Shown here in pieces: positions 32,783 to 41,844 of a DNA stretch of 64,000 nucleotides; within the stretch, counting starts at the first letter, position 1; each line of letters begins with the position of its first letter. Source of the DNA: Thioalkalivibrio sp. ALMg11 (lineage in GTDB: Bacteria > Pseudomonadota > Gammaproteobacteria > Ectothiorhodospirales > Ectothiorhodospiraceae); contig NZ_KB898871.1 of NCBI RefSeq assembly GCF_000377905.1, positions 159,001 through 223,000 of the forward strand, in the 5' to 3' direction. Both the position numbers and the translations under genes were made by a program. The notes under the pieces were generated by a model. That model saw only the letters and a list, made by a program, of their open reading frames with translations. It was not told the DNA's origin and did not search any database.

Positions 32783-33825
32783 CCGACATGCGCGCCGCGA
32801 TCACCCAAACCCTGCTCCTGCTGCTCGCAACCAGTCTGCTGTTCGCCTGCGGGCGCGACGAATCCGACACCGAACAGCTCGCCTTCTACGCCTTCGGCAC
32901 GCTGGTGGATCTCAGCCTTTACCCGGCCGGCGAATACGACGTGGAGGCGATCGGGACCGCGGTTCAGGAGGAACTGGAGATCCTGCATACCTCCTGGCAT
33001 GCATGGGAACCCGGGTCGCTCGGGCGCACCAACGATCTGCTGGCCATGCAGGGCGAGTTCAGCGCGCCGCCATCGGTACTGCCGCTGATCGAGCGCGGCC
33101 GCGAGATGGAGACCCTGAGCGACGGCCTGTTCAATCCCGCACTGGGCAAGCTGGTCGCCGCCTGGGGCTTCCATCAGGACGAACCCGACGGCCCGCCCCC
33201 GGACGAGGCCACCCTGGCCGAGCTGCTGGACGATCCGCCCCGCATGCAGGACATCGAACGCAACGGCGTGCGTCTGCGCGGGACGCATCCGGATCTGCAG
33301 CTCGACTTCGGCGGACTGGCCAAGGGCCTGGCGGTGGAGCGCGTGCTGGAGCTGCTGGCGGAACGCGGCGTCGACGCCGCGATCTTCAACGCCGGCGGCG
33401 ACCTGATGACCCTGGGGCGGCCCAGCGAACGGCCCTGGCGGGTGGGAATCCGCCATCCGCATGGCGGCGTGCTCGGCAGTATCGAACTGGACGCCGGCGA
33501 GGCCCTGTTCACCTCCGGCGACTACGAACGCGGCTACGACTGGGAGGGCGAGCGCATCCACCACGTCATCGACCCGCGCAGCGGCCGCCCGAGCCAGGGA
33601 ATCGACAGCGCCACGGTGCTCCACCACGACCCGGCGCTGGCCGACGCCGCCGCCACCACGCTGATGATCGCCGGGCCCGACGCCTGGCCGGAATACGCCC
33701 GCAAAATGGGCATCGAGCAGGCCCTGGTGGTACTGGACGACCGCATCGAGGCCACGCCGGCGCTGGCCTTGCGCGTACAACCCGGCCCCGACCGGGAGCC
33801 GTTCGTGATTCGCGAACTGCCGTGA
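32779..33825 (+). CDS. apbE: FAD:protein FMN transferase, lipoprotein
   Basis: 348 residues. A lipobox (LLFACG, Cys24) predicts membrane anchoring on the periplasmic side. ApbE signatures: FNPALGKLVAAWGF near residue 120, DFGGLAKGLAVERV near 177, NAGGDL near 205, and HHVIDPRSGRP near 260. The family covalently attaches FMN to Thr/Ser of exported redox proteins. It overlaps gshB by ATGA and the NusG-II gene by GTGA, so it is translationally coupled on both sides. No FMN-binding-domain target gene lies in the window. Confidence 0.9.
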   Translation: MTDMRAAITQTLLLLLATSLLFACGRDESDTEQLAFYAFGTLVDLSLYPAGEYDVEAIGTAVQEELEILHTSWHAWEPGSLGRTNDLLAMQGEFSAPPSVLPLIERGREMETLSDGLFNPALGKLVAAWGFHQDEPDGPPPDEATLAELLDDPPRMQDIERNGVRLRGTHPDLQLDFGGLAKGLAVERVLELLAERGVDAAIFNAGGDLMTLGRPSERPWRVGIRHPHGGVLGSIELDAGEALFTSGDYERGYDWEGERIHHVIDPRSGRPSQGIDSATVLHHDPALADAAATTLMIAGPDAWPEYARKMGIEQALVVLDDRIEATPALALRVQPGPDREPFVIRELP

Positions 33826-34196
33826 ACCGCGGCCTGCTGCGCTGGGGCGACATCCTGATCGGGACTCTGGCCGCAGGGATCGTGGTCGCGGCCTTCACGC
33901 TCGCCTACAGCCCCTCGGGGGATGCCCGGGTGCTGGTCATCAACCAGGCCGGCGCCACGCCGCAACACGAGCCGCTGGACCGGGCCCGGGTGCTCGAAAT
34001 CCACGGTCCGGCCGGCATCACCCGCATCGAGATCGAGCCCGGCCGGGCGCGTTGCGCCGACTCCCCCGGGCGCCAGAACATCTGCGAGGCCAGCGGCTGG
34101 CTGCAGGCCCACGGCGAGGTCGCCGTCAGCCTGCCCAATCGGCTGACCCTGCAGGTCCTCGGCACGGAACCCGGCTTCGACAGCATGCATTACTGA
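33822..34196 (+). CDS. membrane-anchored NusG domain II protein
   Basis: 124 residues from a GTG overlapping the apbE stop. One N-terminal TM segment (~10-29) is followed by an exported beta-rich domain of the NusG-II family: IEIEPGRARC, then a second Cys in QNIC, SGWL and SLPNR near residue 108. Two Cys (about ten residues apart) are retained from the family pattern DCPDxxC. An AGAT tetrapeptide (residues 43-46) resembles the SGAT core of ApbE target sites but lacks the usual upstream Asp. Function unknown; these proteins commonly neighbour HepI-type membrane proteins. Confidence 0.75.
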   Translation: MNRGLLRWGDILIGTLAAGIVVAAFTLAYSPSGDARVLVINQAGATPQHEPLDRARVLEIHGPAGITRIEIEPGRARCADSPGRQNICEASGWLQAHGEVAVSLPNRLTLQVLGTEPGFDSMHY

Positions 34197-34197
34197 T

Positions 34198-34755
34198 GTG
34201 CCCACGATGACCGGCGATCCGCATGCCGGGACCGACACCCGCGACCGCGCGATCGCCGCGCTGGCCGCCATTGCCATCGGCATCCAGATCCTCGAGGCCG
34301 CCATCCCCAGTCCGGTCCCGGGCATCAAGCCGGGGCTGGCCAACATCGTCACCCTGGTCACCCTGCTGATCCTGGGCTGGCGCGCGGCGGTCGCGGTCAC
34401 CCTGATCCGGGTGGTCGGCAGCAGCCTGCTGCTGGGGACCCTGCTGAGCCCCGCGTTCTGGCTGTCGCTGGCCGGCGCCGTGGCGAGCCTCGCCCTGCTG
34501 GCCGCCCTGCGCCCCTTCGCCCCCCGGCATGTCGGTCCAGTGGGCCTGGCCATCGCCGCCGCGATGGCCCACATCACCGGGCAGTTTCTGCTCGCCTGGG
34601 CAATCATCATCCCGCACCCCAACCTGCCCCTGGTGCTGCCGCCACTGTTGCTCACCGCCCTGATCACCGGCAGCCTGACCGGTATACTGACCGCCCACGT
34701 GCTCGCCGACCCGCGAATCCAGCGCCATGTCCGCAACCCCACCGCCAATCATTAA
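34198..34755 (+). CDS. Gx transporter / HepI-type membrane protein
   Basis: 185 residues with about five hydrophobic helices from residue 18 on. IPSPVPGIKPGLANIVTL near residue 40 is the signature of the family annotated as heptaprenyl diphosphate synthase component I / Gx transporter (PF07456), relatives of ECF S components. It follows the NusG-II gene by one base. No polyprenyl synthase gene is adjacent, so a role as a small-molecule carrier with ApbE and NusG-II is as likely as quinone synthesis. Confidence 0.8.
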   Translation: MPTMTGDPHAGTDTRDRAIAALAAIAIGIQILEAAIPSPVPGIKPGLANIVTLVTLLILGWRAAVAVTLIRVVGSSLLLGTLLSPAFWLSLAGAVASLALLAALRPFAPRHVGPVGLAIAAAMAHITGQFLLAWAIIIPHPNLPLVLPPLLLTALITGSLTGILTAHVLADPRIQRHVRNPTANH

Positions 34756-34818
34756 CGCCAGCCCGGCCCGTCCCACGGGCCCCGGGGCCGTGTGCGTCCG
34801 CCGTGGGCCGGAGGGGGC

Positions 34819-35784
34819 ATGACGGCGAATACCGCTTCGGACGCCCACGCCGGACGGCCGGCCGGCACGCCCCCGCCGGAAACGCCCCGCGTACAGGACC
34901 ACCTGGGGACCATGATCTTCCTCGCGGTGATCGCGCATGCGCTGATCATCCTCGGCATCGGCTTCGCGGTCGATCCCATCGAGACCCCCACCCGCGAGCC
35001 CCTGGACATCACCTGGATCACCGACCCCGACGCCCCGCCACCGGAGCCGGACGCCGAGGTCGAGCACATGGCCACCCGGGATCAGGCCGCCAGCGGCGAG
35101 GGCGAGGAGATCCGCGAGGCGCAGGCCCCGGATGCGGAGGATGCCGGCGTCGGCGAGCCCGAGCCAGAGGGCCTCGACGCGCCACTGCCAGAGGCCGGCC
35201 CGCTGGTAATGGACCCGGCGCTCCCGGAACCCGAGCCGGAACCGGAACAGGTCACCGCCGAGACCCCGGACGAGCGCGCAGCGCCCCCCGAGGTCGCCGA
35301 CCCCGAGCCGCTGGAGTCTCCCGATGCCGAGGACCGACCCTCTGCCGCTACACTGATGAATCGCGGCCTGGAAAGCGCCCGCGCCGCGCCGGCCGAAGAG
35401 CGCCAGACCTTCTCCACCCGCGCCAGCCGCACGCGCTACCTCGACAGCCTGGCCGCGCGCAGCGCTCCCGAGGCCGCCTACCTGCAGGCCTGGATCAACA
35501 AGGTGCAACGCCTGGGCAACGTGAACTATCCGGACGAGGCGCGGCGCCGCGGCCTGTCGGGGACCCTGGTCCTGTCGGTCCGCCTGAACCCGGAGGGCGA
35601 GCTGATCAACATCGAGGTCGCCCGCAGCTCGGGCGAACCGGTCCTCGACCAGGCCGCCATCCGCATCGTGGAACTGGCGGCCCCCTACGCGCCATTCACC
35701 GAGGCGATGCGCGAGGAATACGACGAACTGGTGATCACCCGTACCTGGGCCTTCCGCCGCGACCAGATGGAACAGATCCGCTAG
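34819..35784 (+). CDS. TonB-family energy transducer, TonB3-like
   Basis: 321 residues from an ATG with GGAGGGGG immediately upstream. One TM near residues 33-50, then a very acidic Pro/Glu-rich periplasmic linker (EPEPEPEP around residue 140), and a C-terminal TonB domain (NYPDEARRRGLSGTLVLSV near 235). No exbB or exbD is nearby. At the same position P. aeruginosa has tonB3, reported to be needed for twitching and pilus assembly, so a pilus-related role is plausible. Confidence 0.85.
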   Translation: MTANTASDAHAGRPAGTPPPETPRVQDHLGTMIFLAVIAHALIILGIGFAVDPIETPTREPLDITWITDPDAPPPEPDAEVEHMATRDQAASGEGEEIREAQAPDAEDAGVGEPEPEGLDAPLPEAGPLVMDPALPEPEPEPEQVTAETPDERAAPPEVADPEPLESPDAEDRPSAATLMNRGLESARAAPAEERQTFSTRASRTRYLDSLAARSAPEAAYLQAWINKVQRLGNVNYPDEARRRGLSGTLVLSVRLNPEGELINIEVARSSGEPVLDQAAIRIVELAAPYAPFTEAMREEYDELVITRTWAFRRDQMEQIR

Positions 35785-35840
35785 GGAGACGCTGATTAAC
35801 GGCGCCGCACACGGGACCGGAAAAACCGGCCCGGCCTTCC

Positions 35841-35869
35841 TTGCGACCTGCAGAGTCAGCATCGATACT
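35841..35869 (+). promoter_or_regulatory. candidate yqgE promoter (possible leaderless start)
   Basis: TTGCGA (35841-35846), 17 bases, GATACT (35864-35869). The yqgE ATG begins at 35876, so transcription would start at or next to the start codon. Confidence 0.4.
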
Positions 35870-35875
35870 GGTGGC

Positions 35876-36454
35876 ATGAAGCCGACGACCGCCCGTCACG
35901 AGCCCGATTGCCTGCGCGATCACTTCCTGATCGCCATGCCAAGCCTGAACGATGGTTATTTCAGCCATGCGGTCACCTATATCTGCGATCACGACGAAGA
36001 GGGCGCGCTGGGCCTGGTCATCAACCAGCCCACCGAGTTCTCGCTGCGCGAGTTGCTGGAGCACGTGGAACTGGAACCCGGCGAGGATCTGCCGGAGATG
36101 CCGGTCTACCGCGGCGGCCCGGTACAGCCGGAGCACGGCTTCGTGCTGCACTCCGCGGAGCAGACCTGGCGCGGCAGCCAGCCCATCACGGACTCCATCG
36201 TGCTGACCACCTCGCGCGACATCCTCGAGGCGATCAATGCGGGCCAGGGGCCCCGCCGGGTCCTGATCGCGCTGGGTCATGCCGGCTGGGGCCCCGGCCA
36301 GCTGGAAAGCGAGCTGGCCGAGAACGCCTGGCTTACCGCCCGCGCCGACAGCGACATCCTGTTTGATCGCCCCAGCGCCGAGCGCTGGCGCGCCGCCGCC
36401 GAACTGATCGGCATCGACGTCAACCTGATCAGTTCGGCCTCCGGCCACGCCTGA
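35876..36454 (+). CDS. yqgE: YqgE/AlgH family protein
   Basis: 192 residues with the family motifs DHFLIAMPSL near residue 22, GALGLVINQP near 43 and GHAGWGPGQLE near 132. Molecular function unresolved; AlgH was named for an effect on alginate in Pseudomonas. No ribosome site visible upstream. Adjacent to ruvX, the usual partner. Confidence 0.92.
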   Translation: MKPTTARHEPDCLRDHFLIAMPSLNDGYFSHAVTYICDHDEEGALGLVINQPTEFSLRELLEHVELEPGEDLPEMPVYRGGPVQPEHGFVLHSAEQTWRGSQPITDSIVLTTSRDILEAINAGQGPRRVLIALGHAGWGPGQLESELAENAWLTARADSDILFDRPSAERWRAAAELIGIDVNLISSASGHA

Positions 36455-36456
36455 AC

Positions 36457-36852
36457 GTGGGGCTGCTGGCGTTCGACTATGGGCGGCGCCGGATCGGGGT
36501 CGCGGTGGGCGAGGAACTCACGGGTTCCGCGCGCGGCCTGCGCACGCTCACCAACGATGCGCCCGCCCTGTGGCCCGCGATTGATGCCCTGGTCGCGGAA
36601 TGGGGCCCGGAGGGGTTCGTGGTCGGCTGGCCAACCCAGGCCGACGGCAAGCCCACCCCGCTGGCCCGGCGCATCCGGGGCTTTGCCCGCGCCCTCGAAG
36701 AGCGCTACGGGCAACCGGTATACTGGTGCGACGAGCACCTGACATCTCATCTGGCCCGCGAACGTCGCAGGCCGGGACGCCACGACCCGGGGCTGGACGC
36801 CCACGCCGCCGCGGTCATCCTCGAAGGCTGGTTTCTGGAGAATGCATCATGA
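36457..36852 (+). CDS. ruvX: Holliday-junction resolvase-like / pre-16S rRNA nuclease
   Basis: 131 residues, RNase H fold, GTG start two bases after yqgE. LLAFDYGRRRIGVAVG (first catalytic Asp) and the C-terminal DAHAAAVILEGWL (last Asp) are present. YqgF family; in E. coli it matures the 16S 5' end. Overlaps pyrR by four bases. Confidence 0.93.
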   Translation: MGLLAFDYGRRRIGVAVGEELTGSARGLRTLTNDAPALWPAIDALVAEWGPEGFVVGWPTQADGKPTPLARRIRGFARALEERYGQPVYWCDEHLTSHLARERRRPGRHDPGLDAHAAAVILEGWFLENAS

Positions 36853-37370
36853 CGACACCGGACGTCCCGACCCTGCTCGACGACATGGCCGAGCAGGCCC
36901 GCCACTACCTGAAGACCCACGGGATCGCCGCACCCATCGTGGTCGGCATCCACTCCGGCGGCGTCTGGATCGCGGAGCACCTGCGCGAACGCCTGGGCGT
37001 GGAGCGCCCGCTGGGGCGCCTGGACATCAGCTTCTATCGCGACGACTTCTCGCGCATCGGCATGCACCCGCAGGTCCGCCCGTCGGAACTCCCGGAAGAC
37101 CTCGACGGCGAACACGTGCTGCTGGTGGATGACGTCCTGTACTCCGGCCGCACCATCCGCGCGGCGCTGAACGAGCTGTTCGACTATGGCCGCCCGGCCT
37201 CGGTGACCCTCGCGGTGCTGGTCGAGCGCGACGGTCGCGAACTGCCGATCGCGGCGGCGATCGTTGGCGCCCACATGGAGCTGGGCAAGACCGAACAGAT
37301 CAAGCTGCGCGGCCCCGAGCCACTACGCCTGGAACGGGTGACGATCGATCCCGAGGACCTGAAGGCCTGA
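36849..37370 (+). CDS. pyrR: PyrR bifunctional regulator / uracil phosphoribosyltransferase
   Basis: 173 residues, PRTase fold with the PRPP loop [18 protein letters not shown] near residue 95. In Bacillus it attenuates pyr operons by binding RNA; in Pseudomonas it is encoded before pyrB and acts in regulation. I see no PyrR-type RNA stem upstream here, as the gene overlaps ruvX. Confidence 0.92.
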   Translation: MTTPDVPTLLDDMAEQARHYLKTHGIAAPIVVGIHSGGVWIAEHLRERLGVERPLGRLDISFYRDDFSRIGMHPQVRPSELPEDLDGEHVLLVDDVLYSGRTIRAALNELFDYGRPASVTLAVLVERDGRELPIAAAIVGAHMELGKTEQIKLRGPEPLRLERVTIDPEDLKA

Positions 37371-37389
37371 ACCGCCGGGACCACAACGG

Positions 37390-38403
37390 ATGACCGAGAC
37401 CCAGATTGCCCACCCCGGCGCGCGCCTGCCCGAACCGGGCCCGCTGCCCAACCGCCTGCAGCTGACCGACGACGGCCAGCTGCGCCACATGCTGACCATC
37501 GAGGGGCTGAACCGGGAGCTCCTGACCGAGATCCTGGACACCGCCGAGTCGTTCGCCAACATGAACGAGAAGGCGGTGAAGAAGGTCCCGCTGCTGCGTG
37601 GCAAGACCATCGTCAACCTGTTCTTCGAGGCCAGCACGCGCACCCGCACCACCTTCGAGCTGGCCGCCAAGCGCCTGTCTGCCGACGTGCTGAACGTGAA
37701 CATCGACACCTCTTCGGCGGTGAAGGGCGAGAGCCTGCTGGACACCCTGCGCAACATCGAGGCAATGAATGTCGACATGTTCGTGGTGCGTCACGAGGAG
37801 AGCGGGGCCGCCCATTTCATCGCCCGCCACGTAGCCCCGGGGATCAGCGTGCTGAACGCCGGCGACGGGCGCCATGCGCACCCGACCCAGGCGCTACTGG
37901 ACATGTTCACCATCCGCCGCCACAAGGGCGATTTCACCAAATTGAAGGTGGCGATCGTCGGCGACATCCTGCATTCGCGGGTCGCGCGCTCGCAGATCCA
38001 CGCGCTGAACATCCTGCAGACCGGCGAGGTGCGCGTGGTCGCCCCCTGCTCGCTACTGCCGTCGAATGTCGACCAGCTCGGGGTGCACGTCTACAACGAC
38101 CTCGACGCCGGGCTGAAGGACGTCGACGTGATCATCATGCTGCGCCTGCAGCGTGAGCGCATGGAACACGCCCACCTGCCCTCCGAGCACGAGTACTACC
38201 AGCTGTTCGGCCTGACCTCGCGCCGGCTGCAACTGGCGCACCCGACCTGCCTGGTCATGCACCCCGGACCCGCCAACCGCGGGGTGGAGATCGAATCCGC
38301 CGTGGCCGACGGGCCGCACTCGGTGATCCTCGAACAGGTGACCTACGGGATCTCGGTACGCATGGCGGTAATGTCCATGGTGATGGGGGCCCACCAGGCA
38401 TGA
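37390..38403 (+). CDS. pyrB: aspartate carbamoyltransferase catalytic subunit
   Basis: 337 residues with the carbamoyl-phosphate motif STRTRTTFE near residue 83, HPTQALLD near 165 and LRLQRERM near 247. The N-terminal extension of ~30 residues before [11 protein letters not shown] is typical of class A enzymes that assemble with a DHOase-like partner. The stop overlaps the next gene by four bases. Confidence 0.97.
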   Translation: MTETQIAHPGARLPEPGPLPNRLQLTDDGQLRHMLTIEGLNRELLTEILDTAESFANMNEKAVKKVPLLRGKTIVNLFFEASTRTRTTFELAAKRLSADVLNVNIDTSSAVKGESLLDTLRNIEAMNVDMFVVRHEESGAAHFIARHVAPGISVLNAGDGRHAHPTQALLDMFTIRRHKGDFTKLKVAIVGDILHSRVARSQIHALNILQTGEVRVVAPCSLLPSNVDQLGVHVYNDLDAGLKDVDVIIMLRLQRERMEHAHLPSEHEYYQLFGLTSRRLQLAHPTCLVMHPGPANRGVEIESAVADGPHSVILEQVTYGISVRMAVMSMVMGAHQA

Positions 38404-39692
38404 GCGTGCTGATCGAGAACGCCCGTATCCTCGACCCTGCGGATGGCTTCGACGCGGTCGGCTCGCTGTGCGTGCAGGGCAGCGAGATTCTTGCCCGCGG
38501 CCAGATCCCGGACGGCTTCGAACCGCGCCGACGCATCGACGGCAGCGGGCTGTGGCTGATCCCCGGCCTGATCGACCTGGCGGCACGCCTGCGCGAACCG
38601 GGCGAGGAGCACAAGGCCACCGTCGCCAGCGAGACCCTCGCCGCGGCCCGGGGCGGCATCACCAGCGTAGTCGTCCCGCCGGATACCGAGCCACCGATCG
38701 ACTCGCCCGCCGAGATCGAACTGATCAATCGCCGTGCCCGCCAGGCCTGCGGCGTGCGGGTCTACGTACTCGGCGCGCTGACCCATCAGCTGGAGGGCCA
38801 GCAACTGGCCGCGATGGCCGCCCTGATGCAGGCCGGCGCGCGCGGAGTCAGCAACGCAAGCAAACCGCTGGCCAGCCTGCTGGTGCTGCGCCGGGCACTG
38901 GAATACGCCACCACCTTCGATCTGACCATCGTGCTCTCGGCGCAGGACCCGGCCCTGACCGGCTCCGGCTGCATGCACGAGGGCGCGGTCTCCACCCGTC
39001 TGGGACTGGCCGGCATCCCCGAGGCCGCCGAGACCGCGGCGCTGGGCGCCATCCTGGCGCTGGTCGAGCAGACCGGGGCGCGGGTCCACGTGGCGCGGCT
39101 GTCGACTCGCCGCGGCGCGGAGATGATCGCCAAGGCGCGCGCCGACGGCCTGCCGGTGAGCGCAGACGTGGCCGCCCACCAGCTGTTCCTGACCGAGGTC
39201 GACGTCGCCGAATACGACCCGAACTGCCACGTGATCCCGCCACTGCGCGGCCAGCGCGACCGCGACGGCCTGCGCGCGGCCGTCGCGCGCGGCGACATCA
39301 GCGCGATCTGCTCCGACCACCAGCCACACGAACCGGACAGCAAGCTGGGCCCATTCGCCAGTACCGAGCCCGGCATCTCGGCGCTGGAGACCCTGCTACC
39401 GCTGACGCTGCGCTTGGTCGAGGACGGGCTCCTGAGCCTGCATGAGGCACTGGCCCGGGTCACCACCGGGCCGGCGGATATCCTCGGCTTTGCCCAGGGA
39501 CGCCTGACCGCGGGCGCGCGCGCCGACTTCGTGCTATGGGACCCGGCCGCGATGCACGAGGTCCGCCGCCAAGACTGGTTGAGCGCAGGCCACAACACCC
39601 CCTTCTTCAACTGGACCTTCGCCGGACAGGTCCGCGAGACCTGGGTCGCCGGGCGCCCGGTCTGGACCCGCCCCGTCGAGGACACCGCATGA
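38400..39692 (+). CDS. catalytically inactive dihydroorotase homologue (PyrC')
   Basis: 430 residues, amidohydrolase fold. The metal-binding HxH of active enzymes (PGLIDMHVHLREPG) reads [14 protein letters not shown] here, so both His are lost (Ala61, Arg63), and the later His of the HCED segment is replaced (LSAQDP). Only late motifs such as CSDHQPH remain. This matches the pseudo-DHOase subunit of class A aspartate carbamoyltransferases, a structural partner of PyrB. A true pyrC must lie elsewhere. Confidence 0.9.
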   Translation: MSVLIENARILDPADGFDAVGSLCVQGSEILARGQIPDGFEPRRRIDGSGLWLIPGLIDLAARLREPGEEHKATVASETLAAARGGITSVVVPPDTEPPIDSPAEIELINRRARQACGVRVYVLGALTHQLEGQQLAAMAALMQAGARGVSNASKPLASLLVLRRALEYATTFDLTIVLSAQDPALTGSGCMHEGAVSTRLGLAGIPEAAETAALGAILALVEQTGARVHVARLSTRRGAEMIAKARADGLPVSADVAAHQLFLTEVDVAEYDPNCHVIPPLRGQRDRDGLRAAVARGDISAICSDHQPHEPDSKLGPFASTEPGISALETLLPLTLRLVEDGLLSLHEALARVTTGPADILGFAQGRLTAGARADFVLWDPAAMHEVRRQDWLSAGHNTPFFNWTFAGQVRETWVAGRPVWTRPVEDTA

Positions 39693-40597
39693 GCACGACC
39701 CACACTGCCGACCGGAAGCACCGGGGCACGATCTTCCAGGAGGAAGGCCGCATCCTGGATCACCATGACGCCGGTGCGGACCAGTGGATCCTCCGCGTCT
39801 TTGCGCCCGAATGCGCCCGCGCGGCCCAGCCCGGGCAGTTTGCCCATCTGCAATGCGCCCCGCGCCTGCTGATGCGCCGCCCGCTGTCGATCCAGCGCGT
39901 GGACCGCGAGGCCGGCTGGGTGGAGTTCCTCTACAAGGTGGTCGGCGACGGCACCCGCGCCCTGTCGCAACAGGCGAAGGGCGACACCCTCAGCGTGCTG
40001 GGCCCGATCGGCCAGCCGTTCCGCCTGAATCCGGAGCGCCCGAGGCGCCTGCTGCTGGGGGGCGGGGTCGGCATTCCGCCGATGATCTTCCTCGCCCACC
40101 GCCTGCATCTTCAGGGCGAGGCCGGGAAGACCCATGCGGTGCTGGGCTCCGAGGTCCCGTTTCCCTTTCATGCCCGCCCGTCGGAGATCCTCTGGCCGGG
40201 CCTGCCGGACGGGGCGATCGCGACCCTGCCGCTGCTGGAAGACTGGGGGGTCGCCTGCCGCCTGACCTCCAAGGCTGGGTTGCCGGGCGCCTATGACGGC
40301 TTCGTCACTGACCTGGGGCGCGCGTGGCTGGCTAATCTCGCGCCCGAAGAACTCGAACAGGTGGAGCTCTTCGCCTGCGGTCCCCACCCGATGCTCGCCG
40401 CCTGTGCGGAACTGGCAGCGGAGTTCGATCTCCCCTGCCAGGTATCGCTGGAGGAGTTCATGGCCTGCGCGGTCGGCGGCTGTGCCGGCTGCACGGTACC
40501 GGTTCGCACCCCGAACGGGGTAGCGATGAAACGCGTCTGCGTGGACGGGCCGGTGTTCGCGGCCGCCGATGTATTCCCGGAGCCGGAGCGCGCCTGA
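39689..40597 (+). CDS. pyrK: dihydroorotate dehydrogenase electron-transfer subunit, PyrK-like
   Basis: 302 residues from an ATG overlapping the previous stop. FAD-binding RPLSIQRV near residue 64, an NAD-binding GGGVGIPP near residue 127, and a C-terminal 2Fe-2S site C-AVGG-C-AG-C ... C (CAVGGCAGC then RVCVDGP). This is the PyrK arrangement that couples class 1B PyrD to NAD. Most gammaproteobacteria use quinone-linked class 2 PyrD and lack PyrK. No pyrD is in the window; other ferredoxin-reductase-like roles are possible. Confidence 0.8.
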   Translation: MSTTHTADRKHRGTIFQEEGRILDHHDAGADQWILRVFAPECARAAQPGQFAHLQCAPRLLMRRPLSIQRVDREAGWVEFLYKVVGDGTRALSQQAKGDTLSVLGPIGQPFRLNPERPRRLLLGGGVGIPPMIFLAHRLHLQGEAGKTHAVLGSEVPFPFHARPSEILWPGLPDGAIATLPLLEDWGVACRLTSKAGLPGAYDGFVTDLGRAWLANLAPEELEQVELFACGPHPMLAACAELAAEFDLPCQVSLEEFMACAVGGCAGCTVPVRTPNGVAMKRVCVDGPVFAAADVFPEPERA

Positions 40598-40671
40598 AGA
40601 GCCCCCGGGTAGACCAAAAGCGTCATCCTGAAAACCGCGTAGCGGTTACCCATGGCCTCCGTCGCAGGAGC

Positions 40672-40710
40672 GGGGCACGATGCGGTTCGCTTCGCTCAGC
40701 GCAGCCTACT
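40672..40710 (-). repeat. REP-like GTAGGCTGCGCTGAGCGAAG element
   Basis: Read on the minus strand: GTAGGCTGCGCTGAGCGAAG then CGAACCGCATCGTGCCC. It resembles a short dispersed repeat I have seen in many proteobacterial genomes. The TAG stop of the neighbouring PilU-like gene (40706-40708) lies inside it. Only one copy is seen in this window. Confidence 0.5.
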
Positions 40711-41824
40711 TGTCGGGGAGCTTCAGCTCTTCCTCGGTCTCTTCGGCGGACGAGACGCCGCCCCCGAAATTCAGGCGCCACTCGAGATCGGCCCGCGAAT
40801 CCGCCTTGTTCAGGGCCTCGTCCAGCATGACGTCGCCGGTCTTGAACAGCTTGACGATCGCCTGATCGAAGGTCTGCATGCCCACGGAGCCACCCTTGGC
40901 CATGATCTCCTTGATCTCGTTGATCTTCTCGCCGCGGATCAGCTCGGAGATGTAAGGCGTGTTGATCAGGATCTCCAGCGCTGCGACACGACGCCCGTCC
41001 TTGGTCTGCAGCAGGCGCTGGGCGACGATCGCGCGCAGGTTCAGCGACAGGTCCGACAGGATCTGCGGGCGATTGTCCTCGGGGAACAGGTTGATCACTC
41101 GGTCCAGGGCCTGGGTGGCGTTGGTCGCGTGCAGGGTCGTCAGCACCAGGTGCCCGGTATCGGCGTAGGTCAGGGCCGCGCGCATGGTCTCGCGCGAGCG
41201 GACCTCGCCGACCATGATCACGTCCGGGGCCTCGCGCATGCCCTCCTGCAGGGCGTGATCGTAGCTGGGGGTATCGATCCCCACCTCGCGCTGACCGACG
41301 ATGGAGCGCTTGTGACTGAACAGAAACTCGATCGGATCCTCGACCGTCAGGATATGCCCGCTCTGGGTCGTGATGCGGTGATCAATCATCGATGCCAGCG
41401 TGGTCGACTTGCCGGTTCCGGTCGCCCCGACGATCAGCACCAACCCATCGTTATAGGCGACAAGTTGCTTGAGCACCTCCGGCAGTCCGAGCTGCTCGAT
41501 GGTCGGGATTGCCACCCGAATAAAGCGGATCACCATCGCGACCTCGCCGCGCTGGCGGTAGACATTCACGCGGAAGCGTCCCAGGCCTTCGCGCGACAGG
41601 CCAAAGTTGACCGCGGTCTCGCGCTCGAAGATCTCGGCCTGGTGCTCGCTCATCAGCTCGCGCGCAATGCCCTCGGCCTGACCGTGCGCCAGCGCCTTGC
41701 GCGAGATTGGCTGCAACTGGCCGTCGACCTTGATGCTGGCCGGCGCGCCGGTCAAAAAAAACAGGTCCGAGGCGGCCTTCTGGGCCATCAACTTCAGGTA
41801 GGGCTCAATCTGCAACTGGCTCAT
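40706..41824 (-). CDS. third PilT/PilU-family ATPase
   Basis: 372 residues, secretion-ATPase fold: Walker A GATGTGKST near residue 131, Asp box TVEDPIEF, Walker B VIMVGEVRSRETM near 200, His box LVLTTLHATN near 222. The AIRNLIRE motif of PilT reads TPYISELIRGE. It lies 20 bases after pilU and is closer to PilU than to PilT by inspection. Its last residues sit in a REP-like repeat. Likely an accessory retraction motor. Confidence 0.85.
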   Translation of the reverse strand: MSQLQIEPYLKLMAQKAASDLFFLTGAPASIKVDGQLQPISRKALAHGQAEGIARELMSEHQAEIFERETAVNFGLSREGLGRFRVNVYRQRGEVAMVIRFIRVAIPTIEQLGLPEVLKQLVAYNDGLVLIVGATGTGKSTTLASMIDHRITTQSGHILTVEDPIEFLFSHKRSIVGQREVGIDTPSYDHALQEGMREAPDVIMVGEVRSRETMRAALTYADTGHLVLTTLHATNATQALDRVINLFPEDNRPQILSDLSLNLRAIVAQRLLQTKDGRRVAALEILINTPYISELIRGEKINEIKEIMAKGGSVGMQTFDQAIVKLFKTGDVMLDEALNKADSRADLEWRLNFGGGVSSAEETEEELKLPDK

Positions 41825-41844
41825 GTTTCCTGTTTCCCCAACGA

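Noticed and set aside
32779-34755. Remnant of an Rnf or Nqr complex
   Set aside because: No rnfABCDGE or nqr subunit gene is present; only the ApbE, NusG-II and HepI types occur.
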